Program-made: the position numbers and the translations under genes | Notes under the pieces: generated by a model | Database searches by the model: none | What the model was told of the DNA's origin: nothing | Seen by the model: the letters and a program-made list of their open reading frames with translations, nothing else | Shown here: piece by piece, positions 1-8,841 of the stretch | Layout of the letters: every line of letters begins with the position of its first letter | Numbering within the stretch: position 1 is the first letter of the stretch | NCBI GenBank assembly: GCA_965214475.1 | Contig: OZ243953.1 | Location: 372,001-436,000 of the forward strand | DNA length: 64,000 nucleotides | Direction: 5' to 3' | From: SIRX01 sp965214475 | Lineage (GTDB): Bacteria; Actinomycetota; Rubrobacteria; Rubrobacterales; Rubrobacteraceae

Positions 1-267
1 ATCACCTACGCGTTGGCAGATCTGCGCGGCGCGGATGTACGGGTCAAGACGACGATAGAGGGCGACGAGCCGGTCATCGGGACGGTAACGCACGTTTACC
101 CGACGGCAAACTGGCACGAGCGGGAGGCGTACGATATGTTCGGGGTCGCGTTCGCAGGACATCCTGATCTACGACGGACGTACATGTGGCAAGACCACTT
201 CGACCACCATCCTCTCTTGAAGAGCTTCGAGATCAATGCCCGCCGGACCTTTGAAGGGTTGCGATAG
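1..267 (+). CDS. nuoC: NADH-quinone oxidoreductase subunit C, 3' part
   Basis: Only the C-terminal 88 residues are present; the frame is open from base 1, so the start lies upstream of the window. The family signature is plain: WHEREAYDMFGV followed by GHPDLRRTYM, the 30-kDa subunit motif. The subunit belongs to the peripheral Q module of complex I and packs against NuoD and NuoB near the quinone site. The stop ends two bases before the nuoD ATG, so the two are translationally coupled. The frame is intact as far as seen. Confidence 0.95.
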   Translation: MTYALADLRGADVRVKTTIEGDEPVIGTVTHVYPTANWHEREAYDMFGVAFAGHPDLRRTYMWQDHFDHHPLLKSFEINARRTFEGLR

Positions 268-269
268 AT

Positions 270-1454
270 ATGCTTAGTGAAGAAAAGAATATAGAAAGCC
301 AGTCACTCGGCGGAACCGAGAGCGGTCGGCTCACGAACCCGGATATCCGGGATGAGTTCGGGCTCGAAACGCTCGACATGAACATGGGTCCCCAGCACCC
401 GGCGATGCACGGACTGCTGCGCCTCATACTCGAGCTCGACGGTGAAACCGTGGTGCGTTGTGACCCGGTGATGGGCTATTTGCACCGGTGCCAGGAGAAA
501 ATCGCCGAGAACCGGATGTATCCGGCGGTTATTCCGCTCACGGACCGGCTTGACTACTTCGCCAATATGCACAACGAGCACGGCTACTGCCTGGCGGTCG
601 AGGACATGCTGGACGTTGAAATACCGCCGCGGGCCGAGTACATCCGGGTTTTGATGTGCGAGCTAATGCGGCTGGCGAGCCACATCCCGTCGCTCGGATT
701 CCTGATGCTGGAACTCGGGGCGTTTACGCCAATTCTGTACGGCTTCCGGGAGCGGGAGCGGATACAGACGCTTTTCGAGGCCATTACTGGCGCCCGAATG
801 ATGTTCCACTACATCCGCATCGGCGGGGTCAAGGCCGACCTGCCACCGGATATGCCGCAGAGGATTTGGGACTACATAGAGACCCTGGAGGCCAACTACC
901 AATCGGATTTCGTGGACCTCGTACAGGGAAACGAAATTTTCATCTCCCGAACCCGGAACGTCGGCACGATGAGCCAAGAGAAAGCTCTAGATATGGGCCT
1001 TACCGGACCGCCGCTGCGCTGCACCGGTGTGGACTTTGATATCCGACGCGACTACCCATACAGCACCTACAACGAGCTGGATTTCGACGTGATCACCGAA
1101 GAAGCCGGGGATGTAGAGGCTTCGTATAAGGTACGTGTCCGGGAGATCTTGGAGAGCATCAAGCTCATCAAGCAGTGCCTGGAGAAGATGCCCGAAGGCG
1201 AGGTCATGGGTGACACGGGTCGTCGCATCCGTCCGGCGGAAGGCGAAGGCTTCAGCCGCATCGAGAGTCCCCGCGGCGAGTTCGCCGTTCACGTCGTCTC
1301 TGATGGTTCGGATACGCCGTACCGGGTCCACTACCGTGACCCAAGCTTCTGTAATATGCAGCTTTTGCAGGAGATAGTGCCGGGGCATTACTTGCCGGAC
1401 ATCATGCCGATTATGGGCCTCATAGATCCGGTCTCCGGCGGGTGGGATAAATAG
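270..1454 (+). CDS. nuoD: NADH-quinone oxidoreductase subunit D
   Basis: A 394-residue 49-kDa-type subunit of complex I, which forms the quinone pocket with NuoB. The hallmark NMGPQHPAMHGLLR lies at about residues 38-51. The C-terminus PIMGLIDPVSGGWDK resembles the usual family ending, whose last residues contact the quinone channel. The roughly 35-residue N-terminal extension is acidic and polar. The ATG lies two bases after the nuoC stop, and the TAG overlaps the nuoH GTG by one base. The next gene is nuoH, so nuoE, nuoF and nuoG are missing at the place where 14-gene operons carry them. Confidence 0.97.
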   Translation: MLSEEKNIESQSLGGTESGRLTNPDIRDEFGLETLDMNMGPQHPAMHGLLRLILELDGETVVRCDPVMGYLHRCQEKIAENRMYPAVIPLTDRLDYFANMHNEHGYCLAVEDMLDVEIPPRAEYIRVLMCELMRLASHIPSLGFLMLELGAFTPILYGFRERERIQTLFEAITGARMMFHYIRIGGVKADLPPDMPQRIWDYIETLEANYQSDFVDLVQGNEIFISRTRNVGTMSQEKALDMGLTGPPLRCTGVDFDIRRDYPYSTYNELDFDVITEEAGDVEASYKVRVREILESIKLIKQCLEKMPEGEVMGDTGRRIRPAEGEGFSRIESPRGEFAVHVVSDGSDTPYRVHYRDPSFCNMQLLQEIVPGHYLPDIMPIMGLIDPVSGGWDK

Positions 1455-2455
1455 TGTCCACCGTGCTCGACCTGCTCAATCAGGAGCCTTTTCGGTTCCT
1501 GATCTCCTTCGGGGCGATTCTATTTCTCGCCTTGAATCTTGCTGCAATACTGGTCATGGGTGAGCGTAAGGTCGCGGGGTACATCCAGCTCAGGTTTGGT
1601 CCCAACCGGGTCGGGCCGCGCGGACTTCTGCAGCCGCTGGCGGACATCATCAAGCTTTTCACCAAAGAGAACCTCGCGCCGGGACGGGCGGACCTTTGGA
1701 TCTTTCTGGGAGCACCAATCGCCATGTTCTTGCCGGCAGTTCTCGTGTGGCTCGTCGTACCGTTCTCGCCGGGCGCGGTCGTGGCGGATCTGAATGTTGC
1801 GATACTGTTCTTTATCGCGGTAACGTCTATCGGGGCACTTGGCGTCATTATGGCGGGCTACGGGAGCCGCTCGACGTTCTCGCTGCTCGGTGCGTTGCGC
1901 GGCGCGGCGCAGATGATCTCTTACGAAGTTCCGCTCATCCTGAGTCTGCTCGGGATTATCATGCTCACCGGCAGCCTCTCGATGGTAGACATCGTGAACG
2001 CCCAGGGTGGCGGGTTCTGGAACTGGTACTTTGTGGCGCAGTTCCCGATGTTCCTGGTCTTTTACATTGCTGGAATCGCTGAGGTGAAGCGGCCGCCGTT
2101 CGACTTGCCGGAAGGCGAGAGCGAGATCGTCGGTGGGTTCATGATCGAGTATTCTGGCATGACTTGGGCTCTCATACAGGCTGCGGAGTTTGCCTCGATG
2201 GGCCTCATGTCGGGTATCACGGTAACGCTATTCCTCGGGGGGTGGCAGCCGCCGTTCGAGTTCCTGGACTTTGGAAACTTCAACTGGTTCTGGTTCGGGC
2301 TCAAAACTTCGCTCATTATGTTTACGTTCCAGTGGATACGGTGGAGCGTGCCGCGGTTGCGGATGGACCAACTCATGGATTTCGGATGGAAAGTGCTAGT
2401 CCCGATCTGTCTCGCCTGGCTGTTCATTACCGCCGGCGCGATGTTGATTTTCTAG
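1454..2455 (+). CDS. nuoH: NADH-quinone oxidoreductase subunit H
   Basis: A 333-residue polytopic membrane subunit (about eight helices) joining the Q module to the proton-pumping arm. Diagnostic motifs are GERKVAGYIQLRFGPNRVGP near residues 36-55 and RPPFDLPEGESEIVGGF near residue 213; the loop between helices carries the conserved acidic residues of the E channel. It starts with GTG overlapping the nuoD stop by one base (TAGTG), which implies translational coupling. Its length is normal for the family. The operon continues with nuoI 11 bases downstream. Confidence 0.97.
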   Translation: MSTVLDLLNQEPFRFLISFGAILFLALNLAAILVMGERKVAGYIQLRFGPNRVGPRGLLQPLADIIKLFTKENLAPGRADLWIFLGAPIAMFLPAVLVWLVVPFSPGAVVADLNVAILFFIAVTSIGALGVIMAGYGSRSTFSLLGALRGAAQMISYEVPLILSLLGIIMLTGSLSMVDIVNAQGGGFWNWYFVAQFPMFLVFYIAGIAEVKRPPFDLPEGESEIVGGFMIEYSGMTWALIQAAEFASMGLMSGITVTLFLGGWQPPFEFLDFGNFNWFWFGLKTSLIMFTFQWIRWSVPRLRMDQLMDFGWKVLVPICLAWLFITAGAMLIF

Positions 2456-2466
2456 GAGGGTTTTAG

Positions 2467-2997
2467 ATGCCGCAGTTAGGACAAGGAATTTTAAAGGGGA
2501 TGGGGGTGACCATAAAGCACCTCTTCGGGCAGAAGATCACGCGTCAGTACCCCGAGTTCAAGCGCAACCTCCCCGAACGCAGCCGAGGAATGCTGACGGT
2601 GGATATGGACCGCTGCATCGCGTGCCTGCAGTGCATGAGGATCTGCCCGGATCACTGCATATCTATCGAGCAAACGAAACGTGACGCCGACGGCTCTGGC
2701 AAGGCCAAGCCTTACGCGATTGGGTTCGTCATAGACGACTCGCGCTGCATGTACTGCTCGCTGTGCGTCGAGGTCTGCCCGGTCAACTGCATCTACCACA
2801 CCGAGGAATTCGAGGTTCAGGCCTACAACCGCCTGGAACTTGCCCGGCAGTTCGGCGAACGTCCGGTGGACCCGACCATTGATCCCAAACCGGAGGTCAA
2901 AAAGAAGAAGCCCGCCGGCAAGGGCAAAGCTGACGCCAAAGGCGGGAAAGAAGCTTCCAAGAAGGCGCCGAAAAAAGCGGAAGAGAGCGCGGCTTGA
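2467..2997 (+). CDS. nuoI: NADH-quinone oxidoreductase subunit I (2x 4Fe-4S ferredoxin)
   Basis: This 176-residue subunit carries clusters N6a and N6b that pass electrons toward N2 and quinone. Two ferredoxin motifs are visible, CIACLQCMRICP (about 50-61) and CMYCSLCVEVCP (about 95-106), all eight cysteines present. RBS GGAGG lies 8 bases before the ATG. Odd feature: the last 35 or so residues form a lysine/alanine-rich, low-complexity tail (KKKKPAGKGK, ASKKAPKKAE) like a histone-type extension, beyond the usual end of the family. The TGA overlaps the nuoJ TTG. Confidence 0.96.
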   Translation: MPQLGQGILKGMGVTIKHLFGQKITRQYPEFKRNLPERSRGMLTVDMDRCIACLQCMRICPDHCISIEQTKRDADGSGKAKPYAIGFVIDDSRCMYCSLCVEVCPVNCIYHTEEFEVQAYNRLELARQFGERPVDPTIDPKPEVKKKKPAGKGKADAKGGKEASKKAPKKAEESAA

Positions 2998-3530
2998 CGA
3001 TAGCGTTCGGTTTTCTGGCCGGGATGACGCTCATCTCGGCAGTAGCGGTGGTGCTGAGCCGGAATGTCGTTCATTCGGCGCTGTTTATGTCCGGGTCCTT
3101 CCTGGGCGTGGCGGGTTTCTTTGTGATGCTGAATGCTCCGGCGTTGGCAGCGTTTCAGGTTCTGATCTACGTTGGGGCCGTCACGGTGGTGATCCTGTTC
3201 GGCATCATGTTTACCCAGCGGCCATCGGTTCGGAGCTTCGGCACGATTATCCAGCGCCAGCACTGGCCGGGGCTGCTCGTCGCGGTAGGTGTCGGGTTTT
3301 TCTTGTCCTATGTGCTCATCGCTCAGGATTGGGCAGGTACGTCGCCGGGCAACGGGCCACGGGATACTGCTACGCTGGGGCGGAATTTGCTTGGGGTCGG
3401 TGGAGCGCCGGAGATCTTCGCCCTGCTCTTCGAGGCGGCTTCGGTTCTGCTGCTGGTGGCGATGATCGCGGCCATCGTGATCAGCCGCCGCAAGACCGGC
3501 GAGGGCGTTGACCGGGGAGTGGACGAATAA
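2994..3530 (+). CDS. nuoJ: NADH-quinone oxidoreductase subunit J
   Basis: A 178-residue membrane subunit with about five hydrophobic helices; IYVGAVTVVILFGIMF is the conserved third-helix segment that contains the pi-bulge region in known structures. The start is TTG overlapping the nuoI stop (TTGA), and the end overlaps the nuoK ATG (TAATG), so expression is probably coupled. The C-terminal stretch is short and hydrophilic. No abnormality is seen. Confidence 0.93.
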   Translation: MTIAFGFLAGMTLISAVAVVLSRNVVHSALFMSGSFLGVAGFFVMLNAPALAAFQVLIYVGAVTVVILFGIMFTQRPSVRSFGTIIQRQHWPGLLVAVGVGFFLSYVLIAQDWAGTSPGNGPRDTATLGRNLLGVGGAPEIFALLFEAASVLLLVAMIAAIVISRRKTGEGVDRGVDE

Positions 3531-3880
3531 TGCCGGATCAGGTTCAGCAGGTCGTGGAGGTTCTTAACTCGACGATACCGATAGAGTGGTATCTGATCGT
3601 CGGGGCGCTGATGTTTGCCATTGGGGCGTGGGGCGCCCTGATCCGTCGTAATGCCGTGGTCGTCTTTATGTGCGTGGAATTGATGATAAACGCCGTCAAC
3701 CTGACGCTGGTTGCTTTTGCCGACTACTTGCCGCAGGCGGGAGGCGCGGGGGTCGGGTATGCGGTTATCGTGATCGCCATCGCCGCCGCAGAGGTCGCGG
3801 TCGGGCTGGCGATTGTGCTGGCGGTGTTCCGCTCACGCCGGACGGTAAACGTGGACGAAGTCAATACGATGAAGGGCTAG
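3530..3880 (+). CDS. nuoK: NADH-quinone oxidoreductase subunit K
   Basis: A 116-residue, three-helix subunit. MCVELMINAVNL contains the conserved helix-2 glutamate that belongs to the proton pathway, and AEVAVGLAIVLAVF contains the second conserved glutamate. Length is slightly above the usual 100 residues because of an N-terminal extension before the first helix. It overlaps nuoJ by one base. Its stop is followed by 34 bases before nuoL. Confidence 0.95.
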   Translation: MPDQVQQVVEVLNSTIPIEWYLIVGALMFAIGAWGALIRRNAVVVFMCVELMINAVNLTLVAFADYLPQAGGAGVGYAVIVIAIAAAEVAVGLAIVLAVFRSRRTVNVDEVNTMKG

Positions 3881-3914
3881 AAGGAGCACTGCTTTTGCGC
3901 CGGAGAATACTTAG

Positions 3915-5939
3915 ATGACGCAAACTGTCGGAGGACAGCTAATAATTACGGCCATCCCGGCTATCCCGGCGCTGGTCTTTCTGGTGCTGGCGCTCTTCGG
4001 GCGCCTTCTAAAAGAGAACGCCCAGTACGTAGCCATCTTTGGGATGGTCTTCTCGCTCGTCTTCTCGCTAACCGCGCTGGTCGATGTAGGAAACCTGGCC
4101 CCGTGGCTATTCCCCGGTAGCGGAGAGCCTATTTCTTTCGCGGTCAATTGGATCGACTTGGGAGAGGGCGGCTCATTCCCGATAGGAATTTACGTGGACG
4201 GCTTGGCGGCGATGATGCTGATAGTGGTCAGCTTCGTGAGCCTTATGGTGCAACTTTACTCCGGCGGGTTTATGGAGGGCGACTCGCGCTTTTCCTGGTA
4301 TTACGCCGTTCTAAACTTGTTTACCGCCTCAATGCTCGGGCTGGTCGTCGCGCCGAACTTTATTCAACTCTACGTTTTCTGGGAGTTGGTTGGCGTGTGC
4401 TCCTACCTCCTGATCGGGCACTGGTTCCAGAAACCTTCAGCCCGCGACGCCGCCCAGAAGGCGTTTATTGTTACCCGCGTCGGCGACGCGGCGCTGTTCA
4501 TCGGTATCATCATCTTCTGGTCCCAGACGGGCACGACCTCCTTCGACGGTATCTCTCAAGCGGCACAGGCCGGGTTCATCGGTGGGTCGCTGTTTACGGT
4601 AGCGGTGGTGCTGGTCTTCATCGGGGCTATTGGCAAGAGTGCCCAGTTCCCGCTACACGTGTGGTTGCCGGACGCGATGGAAGGACCGACGCCGGTGAGC
4701 GCCCTGATCCACGCGGCCACGATGGTCGCTGCGGGTGTCTACCTCGTCGCCCGTACCTACGACATCTTTATCCAGAGCGAGACCGCGATGCTTACGGTGG
4801 CGTACATCGGCGGCTTTACGGCGCTCATGGCGGCAACGATGGCGCTGGTGAAGAAGGACATAAAGCGTGTGATCGCCTACTCGACCGTTTCGCAACTTGG
4901 CTATATGATGCTCGCTTTGGGGGTCGGGTCTTACACGGCCAGCATGTTCCACCTATACAACCACGCCTTCTTCAAGGCGCTCCTGTTCCTCGGGGCCGGC
5001 AGCATCATCTACGCGATGAACTCCTACAGCCTTGCAGACATGGGCGGGTTGCGACGCCGAATGCCGATCACTTTCTGGACGATGGTCATTGGCGGATTGT
5101 CTTTGTCCGGCATCTTTCCCCTGAGCGGTTTCTGGTCAAAGGACGCCATTGTCGCCTCGACGTTCGAAGAGCACTATTACGTACTGTTTGGGATGGCGCT
5201 GCTGACCGTTTTTCTGACGGCGTTCTACATATTTCGTGCGATCTTCATGGCCTTTACCGGTGAACCGCGTACGGAGGAGGCCCGCCTAGCCGTAGACCCG
5301 CCGGGGATAATGACGCTGCCGATGATGCTGTTGGCCTTTCTCTCCATAGCGAGTGGTTGGATCGGTATCCCCAAAGGATTTCTCGGGCTACCGCTCCGGG
5401 ACCGCTTCGCTGAGTTCGTCGCCCCGAGCGGATTTGCCACGGAAACTTTGAGCGCGACATTCGGGGTCGAGCCACACGGTTTCAGCTTCGGCCTCGCGCT
5501 GCTATCAGTGCTGGTCGGCGCCGGCGGCATCGGGCTGGCCTACTTCCTCTATGTAATGCAGCCCCAGAGGGCGGAGTCGCTGGCGCGGAGTCTCTCCGGC
5601 CTGCACGCCTTTCTGGACAAGGGTTGGTACTTCGATGCTCTCTACGGGGCGACCTTCGTACGGGCTGCCAGGGCGCTTGGGAGGGCCACGAACGTCTTTG
5701 ACCGACGTGGCTTGGATCGGGGTGTTGGTAGAGTCGGAAACGGCGCGCAGGGGATCGGGGAGTTTCTCCGCCGGTTCCAGACGGGCGGCGTGCAGAACTA
5801 CGCGCTGTTTATCCTATTGAGTGTCCTAATAATCGGGGTCATTGTTGGGGCTATTGGGGGAGCGCAGTATGCAATTCTGGTGGTGACCTTCATTGTGGTC
5901 GCCACGCTCGCAAGCTTCGCTTTGGGGGTACGACTGTGA
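3915..5939 (+). CDS. nuoL: NADH-quinone oxidoreductase subunit L
   Basis: A 674-residue antiporter-like subunit at the distal end of the membrane arm. Key segments are FWELVGVCSYLLIGHWF (helix 5 glutamate), HVWLPDAMEGPTPVSALIHAATMVAAGVY split over the usual lysine/histidine region, and STVSQLGYMMLALGVG. The C-terminal 150 residues contain the region that forms the lateral amphipathic helix and the final membrane anchor. A GGAG lies nine bases before the ATG. The TGA overlaps the nuoM GTG by four bases. Confidence 0.97.
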   Translation: MTQTVGGQLIITAIPAIPALVFLVLALFGRLLKENAQYVAIFGMVFSLVFSLTALVDVGNLAPWLFPGSGEPISFAVNWIDLGEGGSFPIGIYVDGLAAMMLIVVSFVSLMVQLYSGGFMEGDSRFSWYYAVLNLFTASMLGLVVAPNFIQLYVFWELVGVCSYLLIGHWFQKPSARDAAQKAFIVTRVGDAALFIGIIIFWSQTGTTSFDGISQAAQAGFIGGSLFTVAVVLVFIGAIGKSAQFPLHVWLPDAMEGPTPVSALIHAATMVAAGVYLVARTYDIFIQSETAMLTVAYIGGFTALMAATMALVKKDIKRVIAYSTVSQLGYMMLALGVGSYTASMFHLYNHAFFKALLFLGAGSIIYAMNSYSLADMGGLRRRMPITFWTMVIGGLSLSGIFPLSGFWSKDAIVASTFEEHYYVLFGMALLTVFLTAFYIFRAIFMAFTGEPRTEEARLAVDPPGIMTLPMMLLAFLSIASGWIGIPKGFLGLPLRDRFAEFVAPSGFATETLSATFGVEPHGFSFGLALLSVLVGAGGIGLAYFLYVMQPQRAESLARSLSGLHAFLDKGWYFDALYGATFVRAARALGRATNVFDRRGLDRGVGRVGNGAQGIGEFLRRFQTGGVQNYALFILLSVLIIGVIVGAIGGAQYAILVVTFIVVATLASFALGVRL

Positions 5940-7399
5940 TCACCACGATAACCATCTTTTTACCCCTGCTCGGAGCCCTGCTCGTTTTGCTATTGCCGGA
6001 CGAAGATGAACGCTTGATCCGGTACGCGGCCCTGGGTGTCGCGGCTTTACCGCTTGCCCTGGTGCTCTTTCTGTATCTTCGCTTCGGCCTTTCGGGCAAC
6101 CTCGACAACGCTGCGCTTTCTCAAGGCTTCACCTGGATAGAGTCGCTAAATGTTGGCTACCGGGTAGGACTTGACGGCCTCGGATTCGGAATGTTCTTCC
6201 TGTCTGCGCTGCTGACGCTGATCGCGGTCGCCGTATCATGGGATGTGCGAGAGAACCTCAAGCTGTACTATGCGATGCTTTTTATCGCGGAGGTCGGGAT
6301 GCTCGGGGTCTTCGCGGCGCAGGATCTTGTGTTGTTCTACATATTCTTTGAGGTCACGCTGGTGCCGATGTACATAATGGTCGGCATCTGGGGGGATGAG
6401 AACCGGCGACGGTCGGCGATCAAGTTCCTTATCTATACGTTCTTTGGCAGCACGATAATGCTGGCCGGTTTCCTGGCTTTCGGTATCCTCGCCGGGACTT
6501 TCTCGATAGAGGGACTGAGCGACGGTGCTGGTCTGGGACGCACAGCGCAGGTGGCGGTCGCCGCCCCGATACTTTTCGGGTTGCTGATCAAGGTTCCCGC
6601 GGTTCCGTTGCATAGCTGGCTCCTTGACGTGTATGTCTCCAGTCCTATATCGACGAACGTGGTGCTTTCAGGCGTGTTGCCAAAACTCGGTACGTTTGGC
6701 CTGATCAAAATAGCCATACCGTTGTTGCCGCAGGGCGTAGAGCCATTCCTGCCTTACATTGCGATGTTCGGGGTTATAAACATAATCTACGGGGCGTTTG
6801 TAGCCTTCCTGCAACCCGATCTTAAGGCATTGGTGGCTTACTCTTCGATCGGAACCCTGGGCTTTATCCTGCTCGGTGCGGCTTCGGTCAACGCGGTCGG
6901 TCTCAACGGCGCGGTGTTACAGCAGGTAACGCATGGGTTGTATTCAGCGCTGCTGTTTATCCTGGTCGGTGTGATCGCCGCCAAAACCGGGACAAAACAA
7001 ATCTCAGAGCTTGGTGGACTCGCAGCCCGGATGCCGTGGGCGGCAGGTTTGCTGGCGCTCGGGGCGTTGGCGGCAATGGGATTACCGGGGCTCGCGGTCT
7101 TTGTTTCGGAGTTCATGAGCATCATGGGCGGTTATGAGGCCTTCCCTGTCCAGGGAGCTTTGGCGGCGCTCGGGATCGTTCTTAGTGCGATGTACTTGCT
7201 TTACATGCTGGCCCGCACCGTGTTTGGACCCATAGAGAATCCGGCTTACGAAGATGTAGAGGATGCTGGACCCGTGGCGATGGCGGCCGTGATCCCGTTG
7301 GCTGCCCTGCTGTTGATACTTGGCATATTGCCGGGCCTGCTTATAGATGTCCAGCAACCGGCGGTTCAGGCGATAGTTTCCGCGATAGGAGGTAGCTAA
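5936..7399 (+). CDS. nuoM: NADH-quinone oxidoreductase subunit M
   Basis: A 487-residue antiporter-like proton channel subunit. The family motifs FFEVTLVPMYIMVGIWG (glutamate of helix 5), KVPAVPLHSWLLD and SSIGTLGFILLG are visible. About 14 hydrophobic helices fit its length. It starts with GTG inside the nuoL stop (GTGA) and its TAA overlaps the nuoN ATG (TAATG), so the L-M-N block is fully overlapping and should be made in fixed ratio. Confidence 0.96.
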   Translation: MITTITIFLPLLGALLVLLLPDEDERLIRYAALGVAALPLALVLFLYLRFGLSGNLDNAALSQGFTWIESLNVGYRVGLDGLGFGMFFLSALLTLIAVAVSWDVRENLKLYYAMLFIAEVGMLGVFAAQDLVLFYIFFEVTLVPMYIMVGIWGDENRRRSAIKFLIYTFFGSTIMLAGFLAFGILAGTFSIEGLSDGAGLGRTAQVAVAAPILFGLLIKVPAVPLHSWLLDVYVSSPISTNVVLSGVLPKLGTFGLIKIAIPLLPQGVEPFLPYIAMFGVINIIYGAFVAFLQPDLKALVAYSSIGTLGFILLGAASVNAVGLNGAVLQQVTHGLYSALLFILVGVIAAKTGTKQISELGGLAARMPWAAGLLALGALAAMGLPGLAVFVSEFMSIMGGYEAFPVQGALAALGIVLSAMYLLYMLARTVFGPIENPAYEDVEDAGPVAMAAVIPLAALLLILGILPGLLIDVQQPAVQAIVSAIGGS

Positions 7400-8832
7400 T
7401 GGCAATTACGGCGGAGACCATCGTCGCACTCATTCCCGAGATCGTGGCCGTGGTATTCCTGATGCTCGTGCTCATGGTCGGGGTCTTTATGGAGCGTTCG
7501 CCAGGTATTTCGGCGGGGCTTGCTGCACTGGGGGCACTCGCTGTCTTCGGTAGCTCCGCGTATCTGATGGCGGTTGGGTTCGAGGGCGAGTTCTTCGGTG
7601 GCGGCTTCGTAGTGGATGGCTTCGCGTTGTTCTTCAAGCTTATCGTCTCGGCTTCGGCGTTCTTTACCATATTGGCTGCGTCCCGATGGTCGGGCGGCAC
7701 GGGAGATTCACCGGAGTACATGACGCTAATTCTCTCGGTCGTGGCCGGTTCGATCCTGCTGGTCTCGATGCGAGACCTCTTCGGGATCTTCCTCGCTATA
7801 GAGTTGGCGACGATCCCCTCTTATGCGCTGGTCGCCTTTGACCGGAGCCGCCGCGAGAGCGCCGAGGGTGGCATGAAATACCTCTTAACGGGCGTTATCG
7901 CCTCTTCCGTGTTGCTCTACGGGATAGTCCTGATCTACGGTATCTCAGGGTCGGCGAACCTCGCGGATGTGGCGAAAGCCTTTACGGGCAATCTCTCGCC
8001 GGTCGCGCTTCTCGGACTGGTGCTGCTCGTCTCCGGCTTCGCGTTCAAGGTCTCGGCGGCCCCGTTTCACTTTTGGACTCCGGATGCCTACCAGGGCGCA
8101 CCGACGAGCGCCGCAGCTTTCTTATCCGTAGCGCCCAAGGCAGCAACTTTTGCGGTCTTGTTGCGAATACTCCTCGAAGGGATGCCGGAGGCCGCGCCGA
8201 CCTGGACGGCGGTAATGGCGTTTCTAGCCATCCTGACAATGTTTGTCGGAAACCTTTTCGCCTTGCGACAGCGCAACGTGCGCCGAATGTTGGCTTACAG
8301 CTCGGTGGCGCATTCGGGTTATATTCTGGCGGCTTTTGCGGCGCTTCAGGGACCGGCGGTTGCTACAGGCGTGCAGGCGGTCATGATCTACTCTGCGGTA
8401 TACGCGGTGATGAACCTCGGGGCTTTCTTCGTTATAGATATCGTTGGAGAAGATGGCAAGAATTACAATGGTTTGTTGAAAGCTCGGCCCGGGATAGCAG
8501 TGAGCATGTTTATATTCATGGCGGCGCTCGTCGGTTTGCCACCACTCTCGGGCTTCTGGGGCAAGCTCTACGTCATACTCGCCGGCGCACAGTCGGGCTC
8601 GATACTTGTCTACATAGTCGTCGGGGCCGTAGTCGTCAACAGCGTGCTCTCGGTGCCGTACTACTTCGGCATCGTTCGCAATATGCTCTTTGAGGAACCT
8701 ACGGCGGACACTTCACAGGCTGAGGGAGCCGGAGCTGTCGAGGTCTCCGTTTACGTTCTTGCGGCTGCGACTGCGCTCTTGTTCCTTGCTATGGGACCGC
8801 TTTCGGCGTTGGCCGCCGTTTCCGGCTTCTAA
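7399..8832 (+). CDS. nuoN: NADH-quinone oxidoreductase subunit N
   Basis: A 477-residue antiporter-like subunit, the third proton channel of the membrane arm. KVSAAPFHFWTPDAYQGAP with the following SAAAFLSVAPKAA is the family signature, and AYSSVAHSGYILAAF gives the second conserved block. RBS AGGAGG lies five bases before the ATG. It is the last nuo gene seen; the next gene follows after nine bases with its own RBS and may be cotranscribed. Confidence 0.96.
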   Translation: MAITAETIVALIPEIVAVVFLMLVLMVGVFMERSPGISAGLAALGALAVFGSSAYLMAVGFEGEFFGGGFVVDGFALFFKLIVSASAFFTILAASRWSGGTGDSPEYMTLILSVVAGSILLVSMRDLFGIFLAIELATIPSYALVAFDRSRRESAEGGMKYLLTGVIASSVLLYGIVLIYGISGSANLADVAKAFTGNLSPVALLGLVLLVSGFAFKVSAAPFHFWTPDAYQGAPTSAAAFLSVAPKAATFAVLLRILLEGMPEAAPTWTAVMAFLAILTMFVGNLFALRQRNVRRMLAYSSVAHSGYILAAFAALQGPAVATGVQAVMIYSAVYAVMNLGAFFVIDIVGEDGKNYNGLLKARPGIAVSMFIFMAALVGLPPLSGFWGKLYVILAGAQSGSILVYIVVGAVVVNSVLSVPYYFGIVRNMLFEEPTADTSQAEGAGAVEVSVYVLAAATALLFLAMGPLSALAAVSGF

Positions 8833-8841
8833 GGAGTTTCT

